64,000 nucleotides of DNA, taken from the NCBI GenBank assembly GCA_025890175.1, contig JANPYM010000001.1, forward strand, positions 3,388,971 through 3,452,970. Direction: 5' to 3'. The notes below the pieces were generated by a model. It searched no databases and was not told where the DNA came from. It saw only the letters and a list, made by a program, of their open reading frames with translations. The stretch is from Ciborinia camelliae (lineage: Eukaryota > Ascomycota > Leotiomycetes > Helotiales > Sclerotiniaceae). A program made the translations under genes and the position numbers. Shown piece after piece: positions 14,764 through 26,795 of the stretch. The first letter of the stretch is position 1; the number at the start of each line of letters is the position of its first letter.

Positions 14764-17700
14764 AAGCACACAGAGGAACAGTTTATCCTCCTTCATTTTC
14801 CGTTGCTTTCTTGGGAATTTTCTTTTTCCTGTGACGGCTGTTATTTCACCTTGGAGATGAAAGAAGGTGTGCTGATCATCTGTGTGTCCAAATCATGGCA
14901 GTCTCCAGTGGTGGTAAGTCAGAATGGAAAAGTTGAAAATTAAATTATGAATCTTTCGGCAAATTCGGCATGAAGAACGAATCTGGGACGTCCGGGTTCT
15001 CCTGTTTATCATCGATAGTCATTCAATTCAGTGTGGGGATAGCCTCACGTGGTCAAATAAATTTGACATTAGAAAAGTCGGAGGTGGAGAGAGAAAAGTG
15101 TATAGCACAGATTCTTAACGTATATCAAATCACACAGAACGATTTGCGATTTGCGTGACGTATCTCGAATTTCACCAAACATGTGATTTCTTGTGTGTTT
15201 TTCGTCCAGAGCTCGTAGCAAATGACAATTGATTATTGGATACACTCTCAAGAAATGAAGCAGTGCCACTGAGCACGGAGAGAAGTTTCACAGCCTTGCA
15301 TGATCGATACTGCACCAAAACCTTACCTTTTAGAAGGCGATAAGGTGGGTGCGGTGGTGCGGTGACATTGACGGAACGGAAAATGATTCTGAATTCGGTT
15401 AGTCATTGCCTCTTTTGGTGATCTCAACATTCACACTCACCTACCTTACCTACAAGTGAAAGTTACTTTGATCATTTCCATCAATCATTTCGCCGTCAAT
15501 AAATGAATCTTTAAAAATGATACATATCATCAATTGCTTTAAAAGACCTGTGGCAAGTGATCCTACCCACACTCTTGTATAAGTGAGGTTGGAAGAATAG
15601 AATAGAAATGAGAATAGGATAGAATAGAAATGAAATGAAAATTAATGAAGCAATTGGCTCCAACAGCCAGTTGTTTGCCAAATCACGTGTGAGACAGTCA
15701 CATGCTCAGCTAGTCCTTAATCAGTAAGGCTCAAATAAAAGCTCGGCTATCTTCTGTCCGCAACATCACTTCATTCAAGCTTCATTCACCTGGGTAAGCT
15801 TCAACCTTCGTTCTTTCCATTTTGACATCTTATCTTATTCCCCCCTACGTAAGGACAGTAAGGATTCTCATGAATTACCTTCTTATAGAATGTTTCTTTC
15901 TTGCCATCCTTTCCTTCCTTACTTGATTCCTTCACTTCACTTTCTTCTGTAATGCACCTCCCTTTATCTCTACACCTAAAATCAAAATGAGTTTCCACTC
16001 AAAGGGGTATTTTGAACAATACCTAGTGATATCCCCAGCAGATAATGCAGTATATTTTCATGGTGAAGGTGCTGCAAGATGTATTTCTTGAGGAATGTGT
16101 GAAGGCATTGCTCAGGTATTGCTCGAATTAGAATCCTTTGGAACCTTTCTTAGTATGGCTCCAGAAAGAAGTTGATTGGAGAATTGGTCCGCTTTGCACA
16201 GCTGTGAGTAGGTAGTTTCATATTCAAAGCTTTGGAGACAAGGAAATTACTTTGATTTCAAAGCTTACTTCACTGCATCAAAATGTAGATTGATGGCTTT
16301 TTAGTCATGATATCTATCTGCAGTGTGTCTCAGCAGGTGATTATCACCAACAAGGTCTTGATTCTAGAAGAGGTTTTATGATTGATTCAAATGAATACCT
16401 AGTATCCTACTTGAAATATCCATAATGCTCCTGGACCTTGCTCTAATCTTTTATCCTTGAAAGGAAAAACTTGATTGATGTGAGTTATTAGCTGGTCCTT
16501 TTTTCCCAGAGAACAGCATGGTATAAACTGAGTTCTCTAAGTTGCTGTATGGAGATAGAATTGTACCTGATATTCTCAACGAAAGAACTCAAGGTTTTCC
16601 ATACTCCTTTTCTGGTTGTTATAGTTTTGTATTCCAATTTGAAGCTTCTTCTTTTGGTTTGGCTCATCATTTGTGCTCTTTCCTTATTAACCTCTCTGCT
16701 CCGCAGTCACCGCTTTGAGCAGTCACTATTTGATACATCACCAATTATTGTTTTTTCTCTCGCTTAACAGATTCGATCTGCTGTAACTGGAAAAGTAAAA
16801 CTAACCTGTGATAAGATGGTCATTGTTTCCCACACCGGTAGGAAATTCCCTTTTCTTCAAACAACAACACCAATCCCTTCAACTTCAGCTTTGCTGCTGA
16901 TTGAAGTCTTCCATTCATTCACAAATCATCAAACCCTTCCTTCAAAAGAGTCACCCTCTGCTTCTTGCTACTCCTTGTCAAAGTCTCTTTATTTCTCTTC
17001 AATCCCTTTTGTTTATGTCTGGTATCCAACCTTGTAAAAGAACTGTTCGATCTTCAACTTCCATTGTACGAATTTTGTCGGATTCAAACCTGTCTCACCT
17101 CTATTGTCCTAGTAAGTTTGACCATTCTTCTTTCAATTTTACTTTGGGTGAAAGGGTTTCCGAGAAAAAGAGATGAGAAAGTGGCTCAAGATCAGAAGTG
17201 AGTGGGACTGGATCTTTGGACGACAACGACCATGACCGACCACGACAACGACCATCAGGATCTCGACATCCATTGGATTCCATTGGATTCCTACCTGATA
17301 CCATCAACATTCCAATCATTCCGAGGTCCCAACAATCTATCTGCGAGGATGTTTCTTGTTTACCCCACTTTTCCTCAAGCTGGCTGATTTTATCTTGAGA
17401 TTACATCTGACCACTCCAAGGTTTATTATTCACTTGGAGAAGAGACCTACCTGACTACCCCATTCACTGACTTTTCTTTACTTTGACCTTTAGCTACAAG
17501 CTACGATTTTGAAAGAATATTTGAAAGACAACCAACCACAAACAAACAACTCAATTTCAGAATTCCTGGTAAAAATAAAACGAAGGCTCAACTCAACTCC
17601 ACACCCCAATTCCAACTCCAATCAATTACATCCTGCGATTACTTTCGCTGCACACAACTCCAATTGATTGAGAATATTTACACAAATATACATTCAATCT

Positions 17701-17804
17701 CAATTCTCGACTTTCATCTCGCATTTGTCGCAAAACACGAGAGAGAAAACTGAAGACGGATACCTACCGCGGTATTTGGCAGGTCAATCCATCACAGTCG
17801 CGCA
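14764..17804. other. Long intergenic/5' leader region upstream of the eIF4E-binding-like gene
   Basis: About 3 kb with no ORF I can support. The last several hundred bases are rich in C/T and in CAA/CTC runs (for example 17520-17760), as in long fungal 5' leaders, and contain several short upstream ATGs with ORFs of 60-90 codons that look non-coding. Direct repeats of the CCATTGGATT type occur near 17270-17290. Confidence 0.4.
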
Positions 17805-20800
17805 ATGTCTCTTCTTGAAGACAAAAACATGAAGGCTCATCGCTATTCGATTGATCACCTGCTTGATCTGAAAAGCTCACTCCCGGTCATTTTTTGCGTC
17901 ATCCACAACATCAACAAGCACCCTGATATTGGTCAGTATTTTCTGATCCTCTTACATTCACCCAGGCGCAATTACTAAACAAATGAATTTTCCAGCCGCC
18001 ATATTCACCCTTCCTGAGCAAGCATTCCGAAATCCCCTCACTTACTCTTGTTTGACCGCAACCCTCTTTAAACAACGAAAATACACACGTCCTCAAGGTA
18101 CAACGCGTCGTGGAGAATCTTCTTCCTCTTCGTCTCAATCAATGCGCAGTCAAGGTAGCTGGTGTCTTCGTCAACATCCCAACTTTGAATCACGCCGCAC
18201 CTTTGACAATCAAATTCAACCACATTCTGCACCAACCAACGTGACCTTGCATCAGGCTGAGAACTTTCGAAGATTCTATAGGGCCGTTGTTTCTCCAACC
18301 CACGTACGAGTTACTGCTGGTGGTCGCATAGTCCCAAACACTCGAGCAATGGCGCCCCCATCTTTTGAACCTAATGGTGATAAGCATTCGTCCGAGTCTC
18401 CTCAGCAGACCAACGATACCGAACAAATTGATCACAGCCGGGCTGCTAGTGCCACTACTGGTGAACCTCGAGGACCTTTGATTCCTGTCGGTGCACAAGG
18501 TCCTTCTGGATTTCACCCTGTCTTCCCTGGTTCTTTCATGCCACCTTACGGTTATTATCAGCAGGGTGCGGCGAATGTTCCTGGACAAAATTATGGCCAC
18601 CCAGGTCACACCCAGCTTTCTCCTCAAGGTGCCAATGGCAGTGAAAGCTCATCCAGCTCTTTGCAGCCAGTCAGAGTCTCTCACCCTGGTCAATTTGATC
18701 CTAGTCGTCCATACATGATGGTCAATAACCAAATGTGTTTTCCTGCCTCGGCTTTTCCTCAACCTCCAAACGGATTTCCCTCCGGGTTGGTAGGAAATCC
18801 ATCATTTGGCCCTCCTATGCTAGGTGGTCCTCCAGGACACCACATGCCACACCCAATGCATGGACCCGTTCCGTTTCCAATGCCCCCAGGAAACTTTCCA
18901 GCTCCCATGATGCAACATCTGAATGGCCAATTGTTCTCAATGATGCCACCTCAGAGTCATACCCAACAAGCTTCAATGGCCCCAATGCAACCATTGCAAT
19001 TGGCCTCCACTGAACAGACTCTTCAACAACATCGAGATCATCTCATGATGCTGGAAGATCATATCTCTCGCCAATCTTTGCAATTAGTTCCTTACTGGGC
19101 AACCCAACGTCAAGTCCTTATGGCAGAAATCGCGAGAATGACCAATTTGCTTCAGTCTAATCGCAAACAGTCCCATACCGCCCAAAATGAACAAGCTACA
19201 TTTCGAAAGTCTGTTGATACTGGAAGCTCTATTGATGCTTCGTCTAACAGCAATGAAACTTATAGCCCAATTGTTGCTGGCTCTAATGCAAGCACAATGT
19301 TACGCAGCCAGGAGCCCTCAGTCGCTTACGCAAGCTCATCAACACACACCACGCGAAGTGCTGGTTCTCCAACTGTTCAGCAGGTTCCCACTGCCAAACT
19401 TGGACCTGGCTCTCGATTGCCTGCCACAGCAGCAATGGCACCCCCATTTCAACCTCGTGGCTGTCGCTTAGATCTCAGCGCCGCTGAATGGGAAGAGTTT
19501 GCCAGAGTAACAGATCCCCGTCCTGGAGGTCGAACATCACCACCAGCTACACCAGAAAACACGGCTCAAAGACTGGCTCGACTTATGAGCAATTGCCAGA
19601 CTCGTTGGGAAGATTCTGCTGCTGGTTCTAGTATGATCAGCATGCCAAGATCACAAACAATGCCTGTTACACAATTGCAAACTCAGGTGGCTTCCTTGCC
19701 AAGTGCTCGAAGATCTGACTCGCACCCTAACTCTGTTGCACAGATGGCACCGATTTCTTATGGCCCTGTTATACATTCAAATAGTGCAGTCCTCCAGCCC
19801 CATGTCCGAGTAAATACTCAGAGCTATGATTCCGATAGATTCCTCGCCCAAAAGGAGTACTTTGGCAATTCAGCAAACAGTCTTTCAAATCATGGTTCTA
19901 CTCGTCAAGCTCCAAGATTTGATGCTGGTAGACAAACCCCGTTGCGTAATTCACCTGTTCGTGGTAATCACAACAACCAAACCGCGTTCAGCACAGATGA
20001 TTATCTCAACAAATGTCAATCAATGTTCCTCGATGTATCCGGTGATCCAGGTGTAACAAAATATGCGTCACCATGGCCCAGTCCTATGCGCAACTCTGTT
20101 AGTCACAATGCTCTTGATGCTCGGGCAAGAGTTGTCGGACCCATGCCGCCATTCAATTTGACTACCAAGTCTCTCGCGAATGAGTCTGCTACTAGCGCTC
20201 GTAGGGATCAATCTGTCAACACTGAAACCCCTCGCAAGGTTCCCACTGATGCTAAAGGACTTGAGATGCTCGCCAACGTTTTCGCACAGACTCCGCAAAA
20301 GTATTTGGGCCCAGACAAACCTCAACTCCAAATTCCTGTAGACTTACACAGGTTGTCCACCGAAGAAGTCACAAATTCTGCTAATACTCACGCCTTAACC
20401 GGCAACGACCTTGGTGTCATTTTCGCGTCGGTAACATCGGAAGATGAAGATCAAGTTGGATCAACATTGACTTCTCAGCCTACACAAGTTGCAAATTCTC
20501 CAATTATATATGAGGATCTGGATGTCAACTTTGCTTTGAATGAACGACAAACATCAGCATCAAAACAAGTTACAAAAGCTGCTAGTACACCCACATTGAC
20601 ACATGAACAACTCGGTGTTATCTTTGCTTCGAATCAACCATATGCATCATCATCCACGCAAGTCACAAATTCCGCTAGTACTCCTTCATTGACACATGAA
20701 GACCTCGGTGGTATTTTTGCTTCGAATGTTCCAACATCCAACGATGCCGAACAAGCTCATAATGTTCCAACTCATACGCCTCAGCATTTGGGTGATATTT

Positions 20801-21711
20801 TTGCTTCGAATGTTCCAACATCCAACGATGCCGAACAAGCTCATAATGTTCCAACTCATACGCCTCAGCATTTGGGTGATATTTTTGCTTCGAATGTTCC
20901 AACATCCAACGATGCCGAACAAGCTCATAATGTTCCAACTCATACGCCTCAGCATTTGGGTGATATCTTTGCTTCGAATGTTCCAACATCATACGACGCC
21001 GAACAAGCTCGCAATGGCCCACCACATACGTCTGCACATTTGGGTGATATTTTTGCGTCGGATTCTTCAATCAATAGCAATCAAGGTACCGTCACACCAA
21101 CGTATATGAATGGGGATGATGTCGATGATGACAAGAGTATTGGATCGTGGACTCGGCGCACAGAGCATCGAACTTCAACAAGCACTCAGTCGGGCAATGA
21201 GAAGGAAAATTTAATTGTCACTCCAACAACTCAAGATGGTTCTCCAAAGAGTAAACCTACCTTTGGTGAACGTATTAGAAACACAAGCAGGTATGTAAAA
21301 GAAGATTTCCCGAAAGCCCTATTCTTATTGACTTTCTGTAGTGCCGTACAAAAGAATCAAATCTTGAAGAATTTGCTAAACCTTCAACCTGCAGCCCATT
21401 CAGCCGTCGCTGCACCTGCTCACGTCTCTTCAGCTAATGCTCAAGGTATTGTCCCACTTCAGAATCGCGGTTCGGCAGCTGCATCTCTCGCTCCTGCTAT
21501 GGTCAGTATGGCAGCTACCAGTAAATCTTCAACGGTTACTTCACCACGAGGCTTTGCCAGTCCAACCACTCCAGAGAACCGCTCACGTAACCATTTTAAT
21601 CAATCTTTCCGTCGTTCCCCAGAGCATTTGGGAAATGAGGACTACCAAAATTGTTTGAAAGAAATTGCTCGCCACACATCTAACAAAAAACTTCAAGCCG
21701 AATTGAAATGA
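17805..21711 (+). CDS. Large low-complexity protein with N-terminal eIF4E-binding motif (4E-T/4E-BP-like)
   Basis: Exon 1 is 17805..17931 and exon 2 begins at 17996 (64-nt intron with ATTACTAAAC branch region). A probable third intron, 21291..21341 (GTATGT...CTGTAG, 51 nt, a multiple of three), would shorten the product from 1280 to 1263 aa. The new N-terminus contains YSIDHLLDLK at residues 14-23. It fits the canonical eIF4E-binding motif Y-x4-L-hydrophobic and resembles YTKEELLDIK of 4E-T. Most of the protein is Ser/Pro/Gln/Met-rich and disordered; one helical segment (HRDHLMMLEDHISRQSLQL to MAEIARMTNLLQS) lies near residues 400-445. A C-terminal array repeats LGxIFAS about seven times. By inference this is a cytoplasmic translation repressor or mRNP scaffold; I cannot place it in a named family. 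Unusually long gene-free DNA precedes it. Confidence 0.8.
20700..21060 (+). repeat. Coding tandem repeat, 84-nt unit, in the eIF4E-binding-like gene
   Basis: The string CATTTGGG recurs at 20785, 20869, 20953 and 21037, exactly 84 nt apart. The two units in the middle are identical or nearly so; the outer ones are diverged. Each unit encodes 28 residues ending in HLGDIFASNVPTS. More diverged copies of the LGxIFAS core (DLGVIFAS, QLGVIFAS, DLGGIFAS) lie upstream from about 20408. The near-identity points to recent expansion. Confidence 0.9.
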
Positions 21712-23205
21712 TGTGACTTTGGTGGTACACTGTGTTATTCATTAGTCTCAGGTTACGACCGCAGTCTATGATTTCATATTCGCAACTTCTAACATGAACA
21801 TAGTTTCTTCATCTGCATGGCATGGTTGTCATTGACACTGTCATGAGATATTGGAGATTATATTGTATCAGACACGCACCTTATTGTATTGATGGCACGT
21901 TCGCATTCGATATCAAATAGCTGAACTTGTATCTGAGGATTTCAACCCCACTTATGCTAGTATTGGCCTTTCGTATCTTTGCACTTTTGCCGTTTACATT
22001 ACTGCTTTTTGTTTTACTTATTTGGCCACAGACAAACGCACGTTTATTTTTGTAGGATTATTTGGGCACTGAGCTTTATTTCCTTTTTTTCAACATGAGT
22101 TATGGCTTTCTCTCTCACTGTTGATATGAATTTGAAGGATGGTTTTATGAATGATATGGTGGTCGTGAATGATGATGGATAGGTGGTGGGATGAAAGGCA
22201 GGTGTGGATACTATGATCGATCGAGGCTCTGTTGTTTCTTTTCTGATACTATTGCGTTGATTTTCTTATTCCTTTGCAGAAAGCTTGTCACCCAATAACG
22301 ATATGGAGGTCTGCCAGATGGTCGAGGACAGTATTTGCATTCTTGTTTCATAGTTAAATAAAATTCATCATATAAATTTCTGAGTGCATTGTGATATAGT
22401 GATTACTGTAGTAGTATTTCATCCGCGGATATAGCTACCCAATGGTGGCTCTCATAACAGGCGATGATCATGAGTCCCGGCCCATACTACCAATGAGCTG
22501 CTTGTAGTTGGAACTTTTTATCTTGAAGTAAATAATTACTGACGACAAAGAGTCTTTCAATGCATCCCAGGTGCGACTAACAGGGTTCATATACTCTCAT
22601 GATCATAGCCTTCCAAACCTACAACCAAAATCCTCCCGAGTCCCAGCGTTGCGTTCATCAAGGCAAAGATGTAGGATGCGTTTCAGCCCTGTCCCAACTT
22701 ATATTATAGTTCAACTTACAAGGCCGTACAAAACTGCTGTTTTCTTGCTGAGGTTAACCAATGACCTCGGGACTTGATGGCTTCGGTTATTGTAAACCCA
22801 ATCGGGTATGGTACTGTAGTAGTGAAACGCTAAAGGCGATAAAAGTTGATCAAAGCCCAAACTGGAAGGGATTCTAACCATTCAGAGGCATAGAATCCAT
22901 TATATAATCTGGATGATCTGGAATGAATGACTGGTGCTGATCTCCCTCTACCCGCTAAATAATGATGGGCCCCACTGTGGATCTACCCCCGAAGATTAGG
23001 AAATCTCTCTTAAGCTGCCGATGGAACATCAACATTAATGAAGGTTTTCCTAGGACATCAATGGAGGAGCACTTCCGTTTAAGTCATTCTTCATCCTCCG
23101 AATATTTTTCAAATTCCGTTTAGTCTCCTTCCATTGAGCCACCATCATCACTTTTTCCATCCGTCAAAGTCGGTAGATGGAGCAGTAGAGAGTAGGTACC
23201 TAATC
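21712..23205. other. Intergenic region
   Basis: 3' UTR of the preceding gene and promoter of the glycosyltransferase gene. I see no supportable ORF. A GTAGGTACCTA motif lies at 23192-23202 just before the downstream start. Confidence 0.45.
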
Positions 23206-24541
23206 ATGATTACCTCGAGCTCTCGGCCCTACATTATTGGTGCATGTGTTGCCCTCACTTTTATCCTCCTCCTCTCTCTCCAAACTAAGAAAGAATCATC
23301 GTCAGCATCCTCAAAATGGTTAGACTACTCAGACAAATCCCCTCTCTCGTCGGATCCCCAAAACTATGTCTCCGCTACTTCAGACAAGCAGCTTAAACCA
23401 TACGAAACAATCTCGGAAATAGGCCGGGCGAGTAATACCACACTTGGCGTATGTGTTACTTCCTCCTCAACTTTCTCATATGTTAATTCAGTGGCAAACC
23501 AGTTCCAGAAAGTATTTGTAATAGGGCTATGGGAACGCCCAGATAAGCGTGATGCCATGGTATTATCTGCTTCTTTGACAGGTTTTGAAGTAGAATTTGT
23601 AGAGGGGATGAAGGGCGACCAGATACCTGATAAGGCCCGGCCGCCGGTATGTGATGTCTACATCGCTCCGCCCACTATCTGCTGCACCCAGTAGCTAGAA
23701 CTGGGGTTAACGCTTGGACATAGGGACTTACCTTAAAAGACGGGGCATTGGGTTCTTGGCGAGGTCACATGAATGTAATCCGTAGGTACGTACATACCTT
23801 CTACTCCCATTTCTCTTCCTCACAGTACACTTGGAACAATTCTCATTGTCTCCATGTAGAATCATAGAAAACAATCTCGCCTCAGCATTTATCATGGAAG
23901 ACGACGTAGACTGGGACATCCGCCTCCTAACCCAGCTTCCCGAATTCGCCAAAGGAATTCGCACCCTATCTCACATCCCACTCTCCAAACGCCAAAACTC
24001 TCCCTACGGCGATGACTGGGATATTCTATGGCCCGGACATTGTGGTGATGTGCTCCCCTCAACTTTCAATGAGAGTAAAAAGGACGAGGTCTACATAATA
24101 GAAAAGGACCCAACCGTCGCCCCCAAATCCGCCCAAACATGGTTAAAAGCCCTCGAAGATTATCCAGAAAAAACTCGAATTATTCACAAAGCCGGCGCAC
24201 CAATCTGTACCTTTGGATACGCCGTCTCCTACCGTGGAGCCCAGAAAATCCTCATGGCACTCGCTGTAAAAGGTGGCGCGAATCTCGCCATGGATAATGC
24301 ACTCGCATATCTGTGTCGCGATGGATATTTAGATATGAAATGTTATTCCGTGGAACCTCAATTGTTTCAACATCATCAACCTGCGGGTGCGATGAATAAG
24401 GATAGCGATATTCATAGCTTTGGAGGTGGGGATGCGATGGGGACAAGGGAGAAGGGCGTTACGGATATGATTGTTTGGAGTGCGAGGTTGAATTTGGAAA
24501 ATATGATTATGGGGAATCGGGATTATGTTATGCAATGGTGA
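23206..24541 (+). CDS. Glycosyltransferase family 25 (LPS-type glycosyltransferase), type II membrane protein
   Basis: Exons join(23206..23646, 23724..23785, 23860..24541), 394 aa. Splicing creates DKARPPGLTLKDGALGSWRGHMNVIR followed by RIIENNLASAFIMEDDVDWD: the family-25 pattern in which a GxxGSWR-H motif precedes an acidic E-D-D-V-D metal/sugar-nucleotide site. One uncleaved hydrophobic segment near residues 9-27 (IIGACVALTFILLLSL) makes it a likely Golgi type II membrane enzyme. Later regions GAPICTFGYAVSYRGAQKIL and DNALAYLCRDG also fit the family. The acceptor sugar is unknown. An in-frame ATG at 23134 would add 24 residues with a His run; the start at 23206 puts the membrane anchor close to the N-terminus as usual. 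The middle exon is only 62 nt. Confidence 0.88.
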
Positions 24542-25805
24542 AGAGCTGGGGGTGCTTTGTGGGTTTTGATTGGATGGTAAGGATATCAGTATTGAGGGGC
24601 GTTGGTATATAGGATGGTGGCATAGAAATGGCGTAGTTTACTAACATATTTGGGTATATAGAAAAGGGGTATATATTCTAGATACCTACATCGCGTAAAG
24701 TCTCTCGGCTTCTTGTATTAATGTCTCCCACCCACTTCATATGAGTTACACTGATGAGAAGAAATACACTTTTTCTTCTTATCATAGCTATCTTTTTGTT
24801 CTAAGAACTTGTTACTTTTAGCAAGTTGGTACCATCAGAGGGGTCTTTGACAACTGTGAAGTGGCGACTGCATGCTCGGGAAACAAAAGAGATATTTGCA
24901 TGAAAATTTGTGATACTTGAGGATACGATAAAGAGTCTTCTTTCTCAGTACATACGGCTTAACGCAAGGAAGATGTCCTTTATGGGGGCAGGAAGAGAAG
25001 AAGAGGAAAAATAGAGAAAGTTTTGAGTTTAGGGGAAGAGCTCTATTATGATATCGCGGGAATTGTTTTATCGCATCATTTAAAAGGTTATGATTTGCAG
25101 AAGTAGGTAGTAATACAGCAATTAACTAACCTACTAAATAATACTCGACACATTCAACCATATTTCAAGTCAACCATGCAACATAGACCATGTGCAACCA
25201 CAAAACTTAGCTCCAAAAGAATTACTGGGTGTTGAATAACCATCCTCAGATATCTTTCGACTCACATATGGTACATAATATTCAATGCAGAGCCTCCAAG
25301 GATTGCAACATTATATCTTTCTGAACGGAGATCACGTGGAAGTATCTGACCGTGACAAGGTAGATTAGTGTTAGACTCCAATGGGGATGTCATGGATATA
25401 GTTATTGAATCCCGATATAATGCAGTTGTTATAGTAATTACCTGTATTAAACACCATAATGTATGATCTTGAGAAGCTCTCCTCCATATGGACAGATTTC
25501 GTGTATAGATGCGGCATGGTACGCGGGGGTATTCGGCGGACTCACTGAATAAGCAGCCGGGAAATCCGAGCTATGCATTGTAAATCACTGCGACGCCACT
25601 TCGAACTACCATAAGCTTGCATATTACCAAGACTAGGTAAGCCTGTGTTACTCGGAGCTTCATGATCCCTTTGATATGATTTATAAAATCCCCTATGACA
25701 TGAGGTATATTTATAATCATTGTTTGGTGACTTGTATCCCCACGAGATCAAAGAGATTTTTCGAATTTTCTATTGAGCTTTCCAAGCAGCGAAATAAATT
25801 GAACT
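24542..25805. other. Intergenic region
   Basis: About 1.26 kb, AT-rich; no ORF or RNA gene that I can support. Confidence 0.4.
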
Positions 25806-26795
25806 ATGGCGCCCTTCATCATATATGGCGCAACAGGATACACTGGTAAACTGGCTAGCGAGTATGCAAAGAGCCTCAATCTAGACTTTCTAGTCGCCGG
25901 CAGAACAGAGAAGAAGCTTAAGAGCCTAGCATCTCAACTCGATGTTCCTTATTCGGTTTTTGATGTCAACCAAGATGGCCTAATCGACTCAGTATTGAAA
26001 GATGTTACCGTCCTCCTCAATTGTGCCGGTGCTTTCATGCACACCTCCAAGCCTCTTATGCATGCATGCATACGAAACAAAGTGCATTATCTCGATATCT
26101 CAGTGGAGCTAGGCAGTTATCAACAGGCGCAAAAGCTCGACGAAGATGCAAAGAATGCCAACGTCATGCTTTTGCCGGGGTGTGGTGGAAGCGTCGTAAT
26201 GTTGGGCTGCCTCGCTAGTCATGTCGTGGAGCAAATCAAAACTCCCATCAGAATTGATATCGCCCTTCACGTCGCCGGATTAATGTCACGCGGGTCGGCA
26301 ATCAGTGCTGCAGGGAATATAACAAGCGAATGCTTCCAGCTTGTTAACGGATCATTAATTGAACATGATGCCGGTAAAACTGCCAAATTCGATTTCGATG
26401 ACGGCAATGGACAGGTTACATCTTTTCCGGTGACATTGCCAGATCTCCTCACTATACAGAAATCTACAAATGTATCCAACATCAGAACATATGTACACGC
26501 CTCTGGTGGCAGCTTTCCAACTGGAGATCTTGCTGTGCTGCCTGAAGGCCCGACAGCAGCGCAGAGGGAAGCAGCACCATATCATGCAGCGGTCACTGTC
26601 ACTTCTAATGAAGGAGTAGTCAAAAGTGCCGTTCTCCACACAATCAACGGTTACACCTTCACGTCAATGGCATCAGTACAGGCTGCAAAGCTAGTTATGG
26701 CTAACCAGGCCAAACCTGGCTTCCAGACACCTGTTCAGGCATTTGGCAAGGATTTTATTCGGACTATACCAGGCTCTAGTATCAAAGACCTCTAG
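25806..26795 (+). CDS. Saccharopine-dehydrogenase-like NAD(P)-binding oxidoreductase
   Basis: Single-exon gene, 329 aa. The N-terminus IIYGATGYTGKLASEYAKSL is a Rossmann dinucleotide-binding loop (GATGYTG, residues 8-14), followed by VAGRTEKKL and VTVLLNCAGAF, as in the saccharopine dehydrogenase NADP-binding family that also contains trans-acting enoyl reductases. CRNK-VHYLDISVE and LLPGCGGSVV are typical later segments. At 329 residues it is shorter than true saccharopine dehydrogenases, so a role as a free-standing reductase is more likely than lysine metabolism. Its neighbours (a SnoaL-like protein and a broken Zn2Cys6 regulator) suggest specialised metabolism, which is inference. The start is the first ATG with no upstream in-frame alternative. 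Confidence 0.85.
   Translation: MAPFIIYGATGYTGKLASEYAKSLNLDFLVAGRTEKKLKSLASQLDVPYSVFDVNQDGLIDSVLKDVTVLLNCAGAFMHTSKPLMHACIRNKVHYLDISVELGSYQQAQKLDEDAKNANVMLLPGCGGSVVMLGCLASHVVEQIKTPIRIDIALHVAGLMSRGSAISAAGNITSECFQLVNGSLIEHDAGKTAKFDFDDGNGQVTSFPVTLPDLLTIQKSTNVSNIRTYVHASGGSFPTGDLAVLPEGPTAAQREAAPYHAAVTVTSNEGVVKSAVLHTINGYTFTSMASVQAAKLVMANQAKPGFQTPVQAFGKDFIRTIPGSSIKDL

Noticed and set aside
20691..21060. Possible CRISPR-like array
   Set aside because: The genome is eukaryotic, and the repeats are contiguous, coding and without unique spacers.
20675..21109. Repetitive ORFs on the minus strand and in a second plus frame across the 84-bp repeat
   Set aside because: They are shadows of the tandem repeat in the eIF4E-binding-like gene.
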